64,000 bases of DNA from Streptomyces calvus (GCF_006782915.1 NZ_VCNP01000007.1:1-64000), one strand, 5' to 3'. Positions 18,096 through 26,137 are shown, counted from the first letter of the stretch. The notes: generated by a model from the letters alone, not told the origin. Translations and numbers: made by a program.

Positions 18096-18650
18096 TCAGC
18101 CCGCGGCGGCCGGGGCCGGGACGCGTGCCAGGGCGGCCGAGAAGTGGTCGACCACGTCCGCGAGGGCCTCGTCGGCGGCCGGGGCGACGGTCAGCGCGCC
18201 TCCCTCGTGCACGGTGATGTCCCGGTCGAGGGTGAACCAGCCCTGCACGATGTGGGCCGCACCCATGGAGTTCAGCACCGGCCGGAGCGCGTAGTCGATG
18301 GCGAGGACGTGGGCGGTGGAGCCACCGGTGGCCAGCGGCAGCACCGTCTTCCCGGCCAGCGCGTGCTGCGGCAGCAGATCGAGGAGCGCCTTGAGGACCC
18401 CGGAGTACGACGCCTTGTAGACGGGGGTGCCGACGACGACGCCGTCGGCGCGGGCGAACAGGTCGGTGACCCGGACGACGGCCGGGTGCCGGAAGTCCGC
18501 GCCGAGCAGGGCTTCTGCGGGGAGGGCGCGGACGTCGAGCGGGATCACCTCGTGGCCGTGGGCGGTCAGCCGCTGGTCGAGGTGGCGCAGCAGCCGGTTG
18601 GTGCGGGATGTGGCGGACGGGCTGCCGGAGACGGACAGGACGGTGGCCAT
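18096..18650 (-). CDS. NADPH-dependent FMN reductase (SsuE/MsuE-like)
   Basis: 184 aa flavodoxin-fold reductase that supplies FMNH2 to the neighbouring monooxygenases. Hallmarks are LSVSGSPSATSRTNRLLRHL (phosphate-binding loop), VVVGTPVYKASYSGVLKALL and LPLATGGSTAHVLAIDYALRP, as in SsuE/MsuE. The stop is 5 bp from the start of the SfnB-like gene. The position in the middle of a set of FMNH2-dependent oxygenases strongly supports the role. ATG 18650 has GGAGG-like GAGGAGGGCCC upstream. Confidence 0.92.
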   Translation of the reverse strand: MATVLSVSGSPSATSRTNRLLRHLDQRLTAHGHEVIPLDVRALPAEALLGADFRHPAVVRVTDLFARADGVVVGTPVYKASYSGVLKALLDLLPQHALAGKTVLPLATGGSTAHVLAIDYALRPVLNSMGAAHIVQGWFTLDRDITVHEGGALTVAPAADEALADVVDHFSAALARVPAPAAAG

Positions 18651-18737
18651 GGGCCCTCCTCGGAAGGCGGTGCGGGCGGGGTGCAGGTGCGGTGGGGACG
18701 GGGTGCGGGGTGCCGGCAGGGCGGGGCGGCGGGGCGG

Positions 18738-19955
18738 TCAGGAGTACCAGGTGGGCTCGGGCAGTTCGCCCTCGAGGACCCAGCGGCCGACCTCGCGGCG
18801 CTTGTAGGCGACCGGGTCGTGCAGGGTGTGGGTGCGGATGTTGCGCCAGAACCGGTCCAGGCCCTCGGCGGTGGTGGTCGAGCGGGCACCGGTCACCTCG
18901 AAGATGCGGCTCGTGACCTCCAGGGCGACGTCCGTGGCCCGGGCCTTCACCGCGGCCACCCGCACCTCGAAGTCGCCGCGCGTCTGCTCGGTGACCGCGT
19001 CGGGGTCGTCGTGCAGGTGCTGCCCCTCGACGGCCACGGCGTCGGCGAGCGCCTCGACCGCCCACAGCTTCGCCGTGAGGTCGCCGTAGGTGTCGACGAC
19101 GTAGGGCTCGTCGACCGCGCGGTCGTGGCCGCCGTGCAGCCAGGGCCGGGTCCGGGTGCGGGTGTAGGCGGCCGCCGTCTCCAGCGCGCCGGCCGCGATG
19201 CCGAGGTAGAAGTTGACGAAGACCAGCTGGATGGTGGGGACGTTGAGGGTGTTGTAGACGCGGGGCCGGAACTCCCGGTCGACGTATCCGGCCGCGGAGG
19301 ACCAGGGGGTGCGGACGCCGTCGAGGGTGACGCTGCCGCTCTCGGTGAGCCGCTGGCCGATGTTGTCCCAGTCGTCGTGGAAGGTCAGCCCCTCGCTGTC
19401 GGACGGCACGATCGCGAAGACGTGCCGGTCCGTGCCGTCCAGGACGCCTTCGAGGACGGTGACGTCGGAGACCCTGCTGCCGGTGGAGAAGGTCTTGCGG
19501 CCGGTGAAGACCAGGTCGTCGCCGTCCTCGGTGACGACGACGTCCTTGTCCCGCGGGTTGACGGCGCCGCCGAAGAACCAGCGGTTGCGGGCGGCCTCGG
19601 CCTCGACGTGCTCCCACTGTTCGCGTGTGCCGACCAGGCGCGCTGCCCAGTTCCACAGGTAGTGGTAGCCGAGGAGCTGCCCGATGGAGCCGTCGGCCTT
19701 CGCGATCTCCCGGACCACGTGGTAGGCGGTGATCCAGTTCTGGCCGCCGCCTCCGTGCTCGGCGGGGCCGAGCAGGGTGACGAGACCGGAGTCCTTCAGC
19801 AGCCGCACCTCGGCGTGCGGGGCGGCGCCGGCGCGGTCCCGGGCCGCGGCGTCGGTGGCGAGTACGGCCGCGACCGCGCCCGCGCGGGCGATCCACTCCT
19901 CGGCGGTGCGCGGGGCGGGGCGGAGGTTCCAGTCGGTGGGGGTGGTGGTGCTCAT
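18738..19955 (-). CDS. DszC/MsuC-like flavin monooxygenase (acyl-CoA dehydrogenase fold)
   Basis: 405 aa member of the acyl-CoA dehydrogenase superfamily most like dibenzothiophene monooxygenase DszC and methanesulfinate monooxygenase MsuC. Characteristic stretches are YHYLWNWAARLVGTREQ, FTGRKTFSTGSRVSD, FHDDWDNIGQRLTESGSV and the C-terminal RTHTLHDPVAYKRREVG, which interacts with flavin. It would use FMNH2 from the reductase at 18096. In the sulfone pathway the step methanesulfinate to methanesulfonate fits best. Two family members in one operon is more than the pathway strictly needs. The gap to sfnG upstream is 41 bp. Confidence 0.88.
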   Translation of the reverse strand: MSTTTPTDWNLRPAPRTAEEWIARAGAVAAVLATDAAARDRAGAAPHAEVRLLKDSGLVTLLGPAEHGGGGQNWITAYHVVREIAKADGSIGQLLGYHYLWNWAARLVGTREQWEHVEAEAARNRWFFGGAVNPRDKDVVVTEDGDDLVFTGRKTFSTGSRVSDVTVLEGVLDGTDRHVFAIVPSDSEGLTFHDDWDNIGQRLTESGSVTLDGVRTPWSSAAGYVDREFRPRVYNTLNVPTIQLVFVNFYLGIAAGALETAAAYTRTRTRPWLHGGHDRAVDEPYVVDTYGDLTAKLWAVEALADAVAVEGQHLHDDPDAVTEQTRGDFEVRVAAVKARATDVALEVTSRIFEVTGARSTTTAEGLDRFWRNIRTHTLHDPVAYKRREVGRWVLEGELPEPTWYS

Positions 19956-19996
19956 GGGTGTGGCCCTCTCTCGTGTGCGTACGGGGTGCGGGGGTG

Positions 19997-21115
19997 TCAG
20001 GCGTGCGCGGGGACGGAGGCGAGGTCCGTGCTGTCGGCGGCCTCCAGTTCCCGCACCAGGGGCAGGACGCGGCGGCCGAAGTACTCGATCTCCTCGTGGT
20101 AGTGGAGGAAGCCGAGGAGGAAGAGGTCGACGCCGAGCCGCTTGTGGGCGACGATCCGTTCGGCGATCTGCTCGGGGGTGCCGATCAGGCCGGTGCGGAA
20201 GCCGTCGTTGTACTGGACCAGGTCCTCGAACGTGGAGTCTTGCCACATGCCCTTGCCGTCGGCTGTGGACCGGCCGGCCTGGGCGACGGCGGCGCCGAAG
20301 CCCTCCACGGCCTCGGTGTCGGCGTGGGCGACGATCTCCCGGAGGGTTTCGCGGGCCTCGGCCTCGGTGTCGCGGGCGATGAGGAAGGCGTTCAGGCCGA
20401 ATCCCGGGGGCCGCCTTCCGGCGCGGGAGGCGGACGCGCGGATGTCGGCGAGCTGTTCGGCGACGCCGTCGAGGTCGCGGCCGTTGGAGAAGTACCAGTC
20501 GGAGACGCGGCCGGCCATGGCGCGGGCGGCGGTGGAGTTGCCGCCCTGGAAGATCTCGGGGTGCGGACGGCCGGGCGTGCCGAGCGGCTTGGGCTTGAGG
20601 GTGAAGTCGCGCAGCCGGTAGAAGTCTCCGGCGAGTTCGGCGTGGTCCTCGGTCCAGAGCAGGCGCAGGGCGCGGATGAACTCCTCGGAGCGGCGGTACC
20701 GTTCGTCGTGTTCGAGCCAGGGCTCGCCCAGCGCCGTGAACTCGTCCCTGAACCAGCCGCTGACCACGTTGACCGCGAAGCGTCCGTTGGACAGGTGGTC
20801 GGCGGTGGCGCCGAGTTTGGCGAGGACGCCCGGATGCCACAGCCCCGGGTGCACGGCGGCGATGACCTTTAGGCGCTGGGTGGCGAGCAGCAGGGCGAGG
20901 CTGAAGCCGGTCGACTCGTGCTGGTACTCGGCACCGTAGCTGGCCATGTAGCGGACCTGGGTGAGGGCGTACTCGAAGCCGTTGTCCTCCGCCAGGACGG
21001 CCAGTTTCCGGTTGTACTCGTATCCCCAGTCGGTGCGTTGTTCGATGGTGCTGGTGACCAGTCCGCCACTGACGTTGGGGACCCAATAGGCGAATTTCAC
21101 AGGCTCTGCGGACAT
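19997..21115 (-). CDS. sfnG: FMNH2-dependent dimethylsulfone monooxygenase
   Basis: 372 aa LLM-class flavin monooxygenase matching SfnG along its length: KFAYWVPNVSGGLVTSTIEQ at the start, QVRYMASYGAEYQHES, VNVVSGWFRDEFTALG, EIFQGGNSTAARAMAGRVSD and FLLGFLHYHEEIEYFGRRVLP at the end. SfnG cleaves dimethyl sulfone to methanesulfinate and formaldehyde using FMNH2 and O2. ATG 21115 follows GAGGAG. It is the first structural gene of the operon, 156 bp downstream of the cysteine-containing leader peptide. The next genes supply FMNH2 and the later oxidations. Confidence 0.92.
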   Translation of the reverse strand: MSAEPVKFAYWVPNVSGGLVTSTIEQRTDWGYEYNRKLAVLAEDNGFEYALTQVRYMASYGAEYQHESTGFSLALLLATQRLKVIAAVHPGLWHPGVLAKLGATADHLSNGRFAVNVVSGWFRDEFTALGEPWLEHDERYRRSEEFIRALRLLWTEDHAELAGDFYRLRDFTLKPKPLGTPGRPHPEIFQGGNSTAARAMAGRVSDWYFSNGRDLDGVAEQLADIRASASRAGRRPPGFGLNAFLIARDTEAEARETLREIVAHADTEAVEGFGAAVAQAGRSTADGKGMWQDSTFEDLVQYNDGFRTGLIGTPEQIAERIVAHKRLGVDLFLLGFLHYHEEIEYFGRRVLPLVRELEAADSTDLASVPAHA

Positions 21116-21271
21116 GCGGAACTCCTCGTGCGGAATTCAGAGGGATTTCGGGCACGCCGCATTCGAAAGGCGCGCGGGAGCGCGAAATGGGCGGTGCCGG
21201 GAGGGAACGACGCGGAACCGGTCTCGGACCGGGCGCGGCGGGGAAAGCGTACGGCGGCGGATCTGGGGGGA

Positions 21272-21355
21272 TCAGGCCGCGGTGCGACAGCAGGAGCTGG
21301 AAACGCGCGCGAGGTCGACGTGGCGTCGCCGCGTGAGTTCCAGTCGCATCGTCAT
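21272..21355 (-). CDS. short leader peptide of sulfur operon (Cys-Cys attenuator)
   Basis: ORF of 27 codons from ATG 21355 (or 25 from ATG 21349) reading MRLELTRRRHVDLARVSSSC and then CRTAA and stop. It matches the actinobacterial 'putative leader peptide' type (MRL-T/RR-HVDL-RVSS-C…) found before sulfur genes. The adjacent cysteine codons TGC TGT near the end suggest ribosome stalling when cysteinyl-tRNA is scarce, as shown for leaderless poly-Cys uORFs in mycobacteria. A promoter at 21363-21392 places the transcript start at the ATG. 156 bp of potential RNA leader lie between its stop and sfnG. Too short for usual gene callers. Confidence 0.78.
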   Translation of the reverse strand: MTMRLELTRRRHVDLARVSSSCCRTAA

Positions 21356-21362
21356 GCCGACG

Positions 21363-21392
21363 ATCGTGACAGCCGCGGCCCTGCACCGTCAA
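21363..21392 (-). promoter_or_regulatory. promoter of sulfur operon, leaderless
   Basis: On the reverse strand TTGACG (21392-21387), an 18-bp spacer and CACGAT (21368-21363) fit a housekeeping sigma promoter. Only seven bases separate the -10 box from the leader-peptide ATG at 21355, so transcription should begin at or next to that ATG. The divergent LysR gene starts about 100 bp away on the other side. Confidence 0.6.
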
Positions 21393-21492
21393 GGAAAACC
21401 CGACCGGTCTCGTATCGCGGACCATTGAATTTAACGAAGGCGTGACAGGAAAACCCTTGAACGCCGGTGGAGGGCGTCCGCATTCTGTTGCC

Positions 21493-22419
21493 GTGCGGAC
21501 CGAACAACTGGAATACATCGCGGCCGTGACCCGGCTGGGCTCGCTGCGCCGCGCGGCGGAGGAACTGCGCCTGTCGCAGCCGGCGTTGAGCGAGACGGTG
21601 CGGAACCTGGAGCGGGAACTCGGTGTCGACCTGCTGGAGCGCAAGCGCTCGGGGGCGACGATGAGCGCGGCGGGCCGGGAGCTGCTGCCGCGCATCGTCG
21701 ACGTCCTGGACGCGGTGGACCGGCTGCGCGCGGCCGCGGGCGAACAGCACCGTGTCCGCCGCATGGTGCGCGTCGGCACGGTCAACGCGGCGACCGTGCC
21801 GTTGCTGGTGCCCGTGGTGCGGGAGTTCCGCGCCGCGCATCCGCTCACCCAGGTCGAGGTGGTCGGCGCGCAGCAGAGCGACATCCAACGGGCCCTGCTG
21901 GAGGGCGGTTTCGATCTGGGGCTGGTGAACCACCTGGAGGGTGACGACATGCCGGCCGAGTTCGAGTCGACGGAACTGCTGCGCGGCCGGCCGGTGGTGT
22001 GCCTGCACCCGGACAGTCCGCTCGCGGCCGGCGCGCAGGTGTCGGTGGACGACCTGCTGACCGAGCCGTTGATCGTCATGCGGTCCGGCTATGTGATGCA
22101 CCGTTATGTGCACCGGCTGCTGGCGGGACGCGCACCGGCGTTCGTCTGCTCCACCGACGGTGCGGAGATGGGCAAGCTGATGGTCGCCGAAGGGCTGGGG
22201 GCGACGGTGCTGCCGGACTTCAGTGTCGTGGGGGATCCGCTGGAGCGGCGGGGCGCGTTCGTGTGGCGGCCGCTCGCGGGCGACCCGGCCGGGGTGCTGC
22301 TCGTGCTGCGGCGGCGCAGGGCCGCGTCGGTGCCGCTGGCCGCCCGGGCCCTGCACGAGGCGTTCGTGCGGCGGGCCCGGTCGCTGGACGGTGCGGTCAG
22401 TCGGCGTCCCGGTGCGTGA
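21493..22419 (+). CDS. LysR-family regulator of the divergent sulfur operon
   Basis: 308 aa LysR regulator. HTH at about 1-60 (RTEQLEYIAAVTRLGSLRRA, LSQPALSETVRNLERELGVDLL), effector domain from about 92 (VRVGTVNAATVPLLVPVVRE). It belongs to the same broad type as CysB/Cbl-like and other single-operon activators. It is divergent from the leader peptide-sfnG operon and is its likely regulator, probably responding to a sulfur metabolite; this is inference from position. GTG 21493 is chosen because similarity begins there; a GTG at 21442 would add 17 residues. The 3' end overlaps the small convergent gene by 23 bp. Confidence 0.9.
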   Translation: MRTEQLEYIAAVTRLGSLRRAAEELRLSQPALSETVRNLERELGVDLLERKRSGATMSAAGRELLPRIVDVLDAVDRLRAAAGEQHRVRRMVRVGTVNAATVPLLVPVVREFRAAHPLTQVEVVGAQQSDIQRALLEGGFDLGLVNHLEGDDMPAEFESTELLRGRPVVCLHPDSPLAAGAQVSVDDLLTEPLIVMRSGYVMHRYVHRLLAGRAPAFVCSTDGAEMGKLMVAEGLGATVLPDFSVVGDPLERRGAFVWRPLAGDPAGVLLVLRRRRAASVPLAARALHEAFVRRARSLDGAVSRRPGA

Positions 22420-22576
22420 CGACCACCAGGAAGGCGTCCGACTCCAGATCCATGACGACCGTCGCGGGCTCGCCCTCGGCACGGCGCCGGGCCGCGTACT
22501 CCTCCGCCGGCCACGATCCGCGCGGGGATCCCGCGGGGAACCGCTTCAGCACCTTCGCTCCGGTCACGGCAGTCAT
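22397..22576 (-). CDS. small hypothetical protein, 59 aa
   Basis: 59 aa protein MTAVTGAKVLKRFPAGSPRG… ending FLVVVTHRDAD. I do not recognise a named family, but compact proteins of this style (Lys/Arg-rich start, WPAEEYAARRRAEGEPATVV middle) are common in Streptomyces. GGAGGT lies about ten nt before ATG 22576. It overlaps the 3' end of the LysR gene tail-to-tail. Codon third positions follow the genome bias, which supports it as real. Confidence 0.6.
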   Translation of the reverse strand: MTAVTGAKVLKRFPAGSPRGSWPAEEYAARRRAEGEPATVVMDLESDAFLVVVTHRDAD

Positions 22577-22715
22577 CGGGGTGCACACCTCCGGTCGTCG
22601 CTCGGCCTCCCGGCCGTCGTCCTGCGTACGGTTCGCCTGCCCCGGCCGGGCGGGGACATGCGCGCAGCCGTCGTCCGCGGGACGCCTCGGGGGACGAGCG
22701 GGAGGAGAGGACGAC

Positions 22716-22791
22716 GGGAAGGGGAGGAAGGAGGAAAGGAGGAAAGGGGGAAAGGGGGAGGAATGAGGGAGAAAGGAGACAAAGAGGGGAA
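22716..22791 (+). other. polypurine tract upstream of SDR gene
   Basis: Purines only from 22716 to 22763 (48 bases), then one T, fifteen purines, one C and eleven more purines to 22791. It contains many runs of three to five G separated by AA or AAA. Such mirror-like R:Y tracts can form triplex or G-quadruplex structures. It lies 50 bp upstream of the SDR gene in a gap with no other features. Confidence 0.85.
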
Positions 22792-22840
22792 CCGGGGGTG
22801 AGCAGGAGTACGGCGGCGCAGGCGACATGAGGAGGCCGCG

Positions 22841-24400
22841 GTGACGGTACCGGAGGACGGCACCGGCCGGGCACCGCTGTGCCTGGTGACCGGTGCGACG
22901 GGTTACGTCGGCGGGCGGCTCGTGCCCGACCTGCTCGACGCCGGGTACCGGGTGCGCTGCCTGGCCCGGTCGCCGGACCGGCTGCGCGACCACCCCTGGG
23001 CGGAGCGCGCGGAGGTGGTCCGCGGCGACGTCACCGACCCGGTGTCACTGGCCGCGGCGCTGCGCGGGGCGGATGTGGCGTACTACCTGGTGCACGCGCT
23101 GGGCACGGGCCGCGACTTCGAGGAGACGGACCGCAAGGCGGCGCGTACCTTCGGCGAGCGGGCGCGCGCGGCGGGTGTGCGGCGCATCGTGTACCTCGGC
23201 GGCCTGACCCCGGCGGGCGTCCCGGAGCGGGAGCTGTCCCCGCACTTGCGTTCGCGGGCCGAGGTGGGCCGGATCCTGCTGGAGTCGGGCGTTCCGACCG
23301 CCGTGCTGCGCGCGGCCGTGGTGATCGGTTCGGGTTCGGCCTCCTTCGAGATGCTGCGCCATCTCACCGAGCGGCTGCCGGTGATGGTCACTCCGAGGTG
23401 GGTGCACACCCGGATCCAGCCGGTCGCGGTGCGTGATGTGCTGCGCGCCCTGGTGGGCGCGGCGGGCTTGCCCGAGGACGTCAGTCGGACCTTCGACATC
23501 GGCGGCCCGGAGGTGCTCACCTACCGGGACATGATGGTGCGGTACGCGGCCGTCGCCGGACTTCCGCGCCGGGTGATCGTGCCGGTGCCGGTGCTCACGC
23601 CGGGGCTGTCCAGTCACTGGGTGGGCCTGGTCACCCCGGTGCCGGCGGGCATCGCCCGGCCGCTCACCGAGTCCCTGCGGCACGAGGTGGTGTGCCGGGA
23701 GCACGACATCGCACGGTACGTGCCCGATCCGCCCGGGCATCCGATCGGCTTCGACGAGGCGGTGCGGCTGGCTCTGAAGCGCGTACGCGAGGCCGATGTG
23801 GCGACCCGGTGGTCGTCGGCCTCGGTGCCCGGGGCACCCAGTGATCCACTGCCCACCGACCCCGACTGGGCGGGCGGCAGCCTCTACACGGACGTGCGGG
23901 AGCGGACCGTGGACGCCCCGCGCGCCTCCCTGTGGCGGGTGGTCGAGGGCATCGGCGGCGAGAACGGCTGGTACTCCTTCCCGCTCGCCTGGACGGTGCG
24001 CGGCCTGCTCGACCGGCTGGTCGGCGGGGTGGGGCTGCGCCGGGGGCGGCGGGACGCGTCCCGGCTGCGGGTCGGCGACTCGCTGGACTTCTGGCGGGTG
24101 GAGGAGATCGAGCCGGGCCGTCTGCTCCGGCTGCGGGCCGAGATGCGGCTGCCGGGTCTGGCCTGGCTGGAGATGTACGCCGAGACGGACGACGCCGGCC
24201 GCACCCGGTACCGCCAGCGGGCGCTGTTCCATCCGCACGGGCTGCTCGGCCACCTGTACTGGTGGGCCGTCGCGCCGTTCCACGCCGTGGTGTTCGGCGG
24301 CATGGCCCGCAACATCGCCAGGACCGCGGAGAGCATCCCCGCGTCCGCGCCGAACTCCCCCACAACCCCTACACATAAAGGGCAAATAAGCGCAGAATGA
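22841..24400 (+). CDS. NAD(P)H-binding SDR (atypical) fused to DUF2867
   Basis: 519 aa two-domain protein. The N-terminal Rossmann domain (1-about 300) has the glycine motif LVTGATGYVGGRLVPDL and atypical-SDR features (GDVTDPVSLAAALRGADVAY, YYLVHALGTG), as in NmrA/complex I NDUFA9-like proteins. The C-terminal part from about 340 (SLYTDVRERTVDAPRASLWR…, LEMYAETDDAGRTRYRQRA) is the DUF2867 SRPBCC-like domain. The function is unknown; the fusion is common in actinobacteria. GTG 22841 follows AGGAGG. A polypurine tract lies upstream. Confidence 0.85.
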   Translation: MTVPEDGTGRAPLCLVTGATGYVGGRLVPDLLDAGYRVRCLARSPDRLRDHPWAERAEVVRGDVTDPVSLAAALRGADVAYYLVHALGTGRDFEETDRKAARTFGERARAAGVRRIVYLGGLTPAGVPERELSPHLRSRAEVGRILLESGVPTAVLRAAVVIGSGSASFEMLRHLTERLPVMVTPRWVHTRIQPVAVRDVLRALVGAAGLPEDVSRTFDIGGPEVLTYRDMMVRYAAVAGLPRRVIVPVPVLTPGLSSHWVGLVTPVPAGIARPLTESLRHEVVCREHDIARYVPDPPGHPIGFDEAVRLALKRVREADVATRWSSASVPGAPSDPLPTDPDWAGGSLYTDVRERTVDAPRASLWRVVEGIGGENGWYSFPLAWTVRGLLDRLVGGVGLRRGRRDASRLRVGDSLDFWRVEEIEPGRLLRLRAEMRLPGLAWLEMYAETDDAGRTRYRQRALFHPHGLLGHLYWWAVAPFHAVVFGGMARNIARTAESIPASAPNSPTTPTHKGQISAE

Positions 24401-24469
24401 TACGTACGCGGCGTTTACCCGCATATCGCACCAGCCGCGGTCAGGCCTGCTAGTCAAAGGAGACGACCC

Positions 24470-24910
24470 ATGGCCAACGTCTCGCACCCGCGCGGTGACA
24501 TCACGAGCCACCCCGATGCTCACGAGATGCGGGCACGCTACGACCGCATGCTCGGCGGTCGCGATGTGGCCCTCGTGGACGGACCGGTGTTCCTGCTCGG
24601 CCTCTACTGTGCGGTGTCCCCGTGGATACTCCACTACACGACGAGCCAGCCCGCGCTCGTGACCCACAACCTGATCGTGGGCATCGCGATCGGTCTGCTC
24701 GCCCTGGGGTTCACCGCGGCCCCGGCACGCATGTACGGCCTCAGCTGGGCCATGTGCGCACTGGGCGCGTGGATGATCATTTCGCCGTGGATCGTCGGTG
24801 ACGGACCCGACGCCGGCGTGATCTGGAACAACATCGTCATCGGCGCCCTCGCCGTGCTCCTCGGCGCGGTCTGCGCGGCCACGGCCGCCAAGAGCACCGC
24901 CCGGCCGTAG
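24470..24910 (+). CDS. SPW repeat membrane protein
   Basis: 146 aa membrane protein with two SPW-repeat modules: LYCAVSPWILHY at about residue 45 and MIISPWIVGDGPD at about 104, each starting a helix pair. About four membrane segments are predicted (43-60, 65-85, 88-110, 120-140). The N-terminal 40 residues are polar and begin with SHPRGDITSHPDAHEMRARY. Proteins of this family are usual in Streptomyces and of unknown role. ATG 24470 follows AAAGGAGACGACCC. A strong hairpin follows the gene. Confidence 0.85.
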   Translation: MANVSHPRGDITSHPDAHEMRARYDRMLGGRDVALVDGPVFLLGLYCAVSPWILHYTTSQPALVTHNLIVGIAIGLLALGFTAAPARMYGLSWAMCALGAWMIISPWIVGDGPDAGVIWNNIVIGALAVLLGAVCAATAAKSTARP

Positions 24911-24933
24911 CAAGGTCGCGAAAGGAGCCGAGC

Positions 24934-24960
24934 GCCGGTCCGCGCACACCGCGGGCCGGC
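24934..24960 (+). terminator. hairpin after SPW gene
   Basis: GCCGGTCCGCG and CGCGGGCCGGC pair over 11 bp (one G-U wobble) around a 5-nt loop, 24 bp after the stop. The stem is flanked by AAAGG upstream and CCTTT downstream. This is typical of Streptomyces GC-rich terminators without a long U tract. The rest of the gap up to 25109 is GC-rich with no gene seen. Confidence 0.7.
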
Positions 24961-25109
24961 CCTTTCACGTCGGGGGAGGGTCCCGGCAGCGGGTCGGGGG
25001 CCGGTCCGCCCGACCGACGGGTGCGGACTCGCGGCGCACCGCGGGCGCCGGGCGTGCGGGCCGGCGCCCGCGCGCGGGATACCTCGCGAGCCGGTCGGCG
25101 CCTGCCGCC

Positions 25110-26069
25110 TCAGGGACGGGACAACCACTGCTCGTACCAGGTCACCGTGGCGTCCAGGGTGTCCTCCAGCGGCGTCGGCCGGAGGCCGAAGGCCCGCTCC
25201 ACGGCCGAGGAGTCCATGATCTGGGGCTCGGTGTGCTGGTAGAACATCTCGGCGTACTCGGCGATGAACTGCTCGTCGAACGGCCCGAAGGGGCGCGGTT
25301 CGGCGAGGACGACGACGTTCAGCGGCCGGCCGGTCCGCTTCTCGATCATGGTGTGGATGTCGCGGGTGGTGACCGCGGGCGCGGTGGGCAGGTGCCAGAC
25401 CCGGCCGTCGCCCTCGGGCCGCTCGCCGAGCGTGGCCAGGCCGACGGCGACGTCCTCGATGCCGGTGCAGCTGTGCGGCAGGTCGATGTCGCCCAGCGCC
25501 AGCACCTCACCCCCGGTCAGCGCGCCCGGGAACACGGCCGCGCCGAGCGTGGAGTTGAGCACGCCGGGGCCGACGAAGTCGGCGGAGCGGCCGAGGACCA
25601 CACGGGCGCGGCCCTCCCGGTGCGCGGCGAGGTAGCGCTCGTCCAGGGCCGCGCGCATCCGGCCCTTGCGGGTGGTCGCCCGCCAGGGGGTCTCCTCGGT
25701 CATCACCGCTCCCTGGGTCTCGCCGTACGGGTAGAGCGTGTCGAGTACGACGAGCCGGGCCCCGGACGCCTCGACGGCGGCGAGCACGGCCTGCTGGATC
25801 CGGGGCATCACCTCGACCTGGAGGTGATAGCCGACGTTGACGCAGTGGTACACCACGGCGGCCCCCTCGACCGCCGCCCGTGCCCCCTCTTCGGTGGCGA
25901 CGTCGGCGGCGTGCCGGCGGACGCCGTCGATCGCGGGGCCACTGCCCGTGCGGTCGACGAGCCGGACGGGGTGGCCGCGGCGGACGAGTTCGCGGGCCAG
26001 GGTGGTGCCGGCGGGACCGGACCCGAGGACGGCGTGCAGGGGGCGGGAGTCGTGGACGTCAGCAGGCAT
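25110..26069 (-). CDS. NAD(P)-dependent epimerase/NmrA-like Rossmann protein
   Basis: 319 aa extended/atypical SDR. The N-terminus LHAVLGSGPAGTTLARELVR shows the dinucleotide motif in the variant GxGxxG. LVVLDTLYPYGETQGAVMTE holds the Tyr of the active-site region, without the classical Lys four residues later, so catalysis by the standard SDR mechanism is doubtful. C-terminal substrate-binding region includes STLGAAVFPGALTGG. The substrate is unknown. ATG 26069 has AGGAGACC upstream. A palindrome at 26121-26137 lies in the promoter region, but no regulator gene adjoins it. Confidence 0.82.
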   Translation of the reverse strand: MPADVHDSRPLHAVLGSGPAGTTLARELVRRGHPVRLVDRTGSGPAIDGVRRHAADVATEEGARAAVEGAAVVYHCVNVGYHLQVEVMPRIQQAVLAAVEASGARLVVLDTLYPYGETQGAVMTEETPWRATTRKGRMRAALDERYLAAHREGRARVVLGRSADFVGPGVLNSTLGAAVFPGALTGGEVLALGDIDLPHSCTGIEDVAVGLATLGERPEGDGRVWHLPTAPAVTTRDIHTMIEKRTGRPLNVVVLAEPRPFGPFDEQFIAEYAEMFYQHTEPQIMDSSAVERAFGLRPTPLEDTLDATVTWYEQWLSRP

Positions 26070-26120
26070 GACGGTCTCCTGGGCAGCGGACGCGACGGGC
26101 CGCTTATCGACCCTCGCAAT

Positions 26121-26137
26121 AGTTAGAGACTATAACT
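26121..26137. promoter_or_regulatory. palindromic operator candidate upstream of epimerase gene
   Basis: AGTTA-N7-TAACT at 26121-26137, an AT-rich perfect inverted repeat inside very GC-rich DNA, 52-68 bp before the epimerase start. Size and composition fit a MarR or TetR operator. No such regulator is encoded next to it, so control would come from elsewhere. Confidence 0.5.

Noticed and set aside
16906..19896. 996-aa reverse-strand open frame
   Set aside because: Arg/Pro-rich nonsense over two-thirds of its length; it is only the SfnB-like gene plus an out-of-frame extension through the FMN reductase and DszC-like genes.
18081..20102. 673-aa plus-strand frame over the sulfur operon
   Set aside because: Antisense shadow of three well-supported reverse-strand genes; no homology features.
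18738..22079. 1113-aa reverse-strand open frame
   Set aside because: Only the last 405 residues are the DszC-like enzyme; upstream it is out of frame with sfnG and the leader region.
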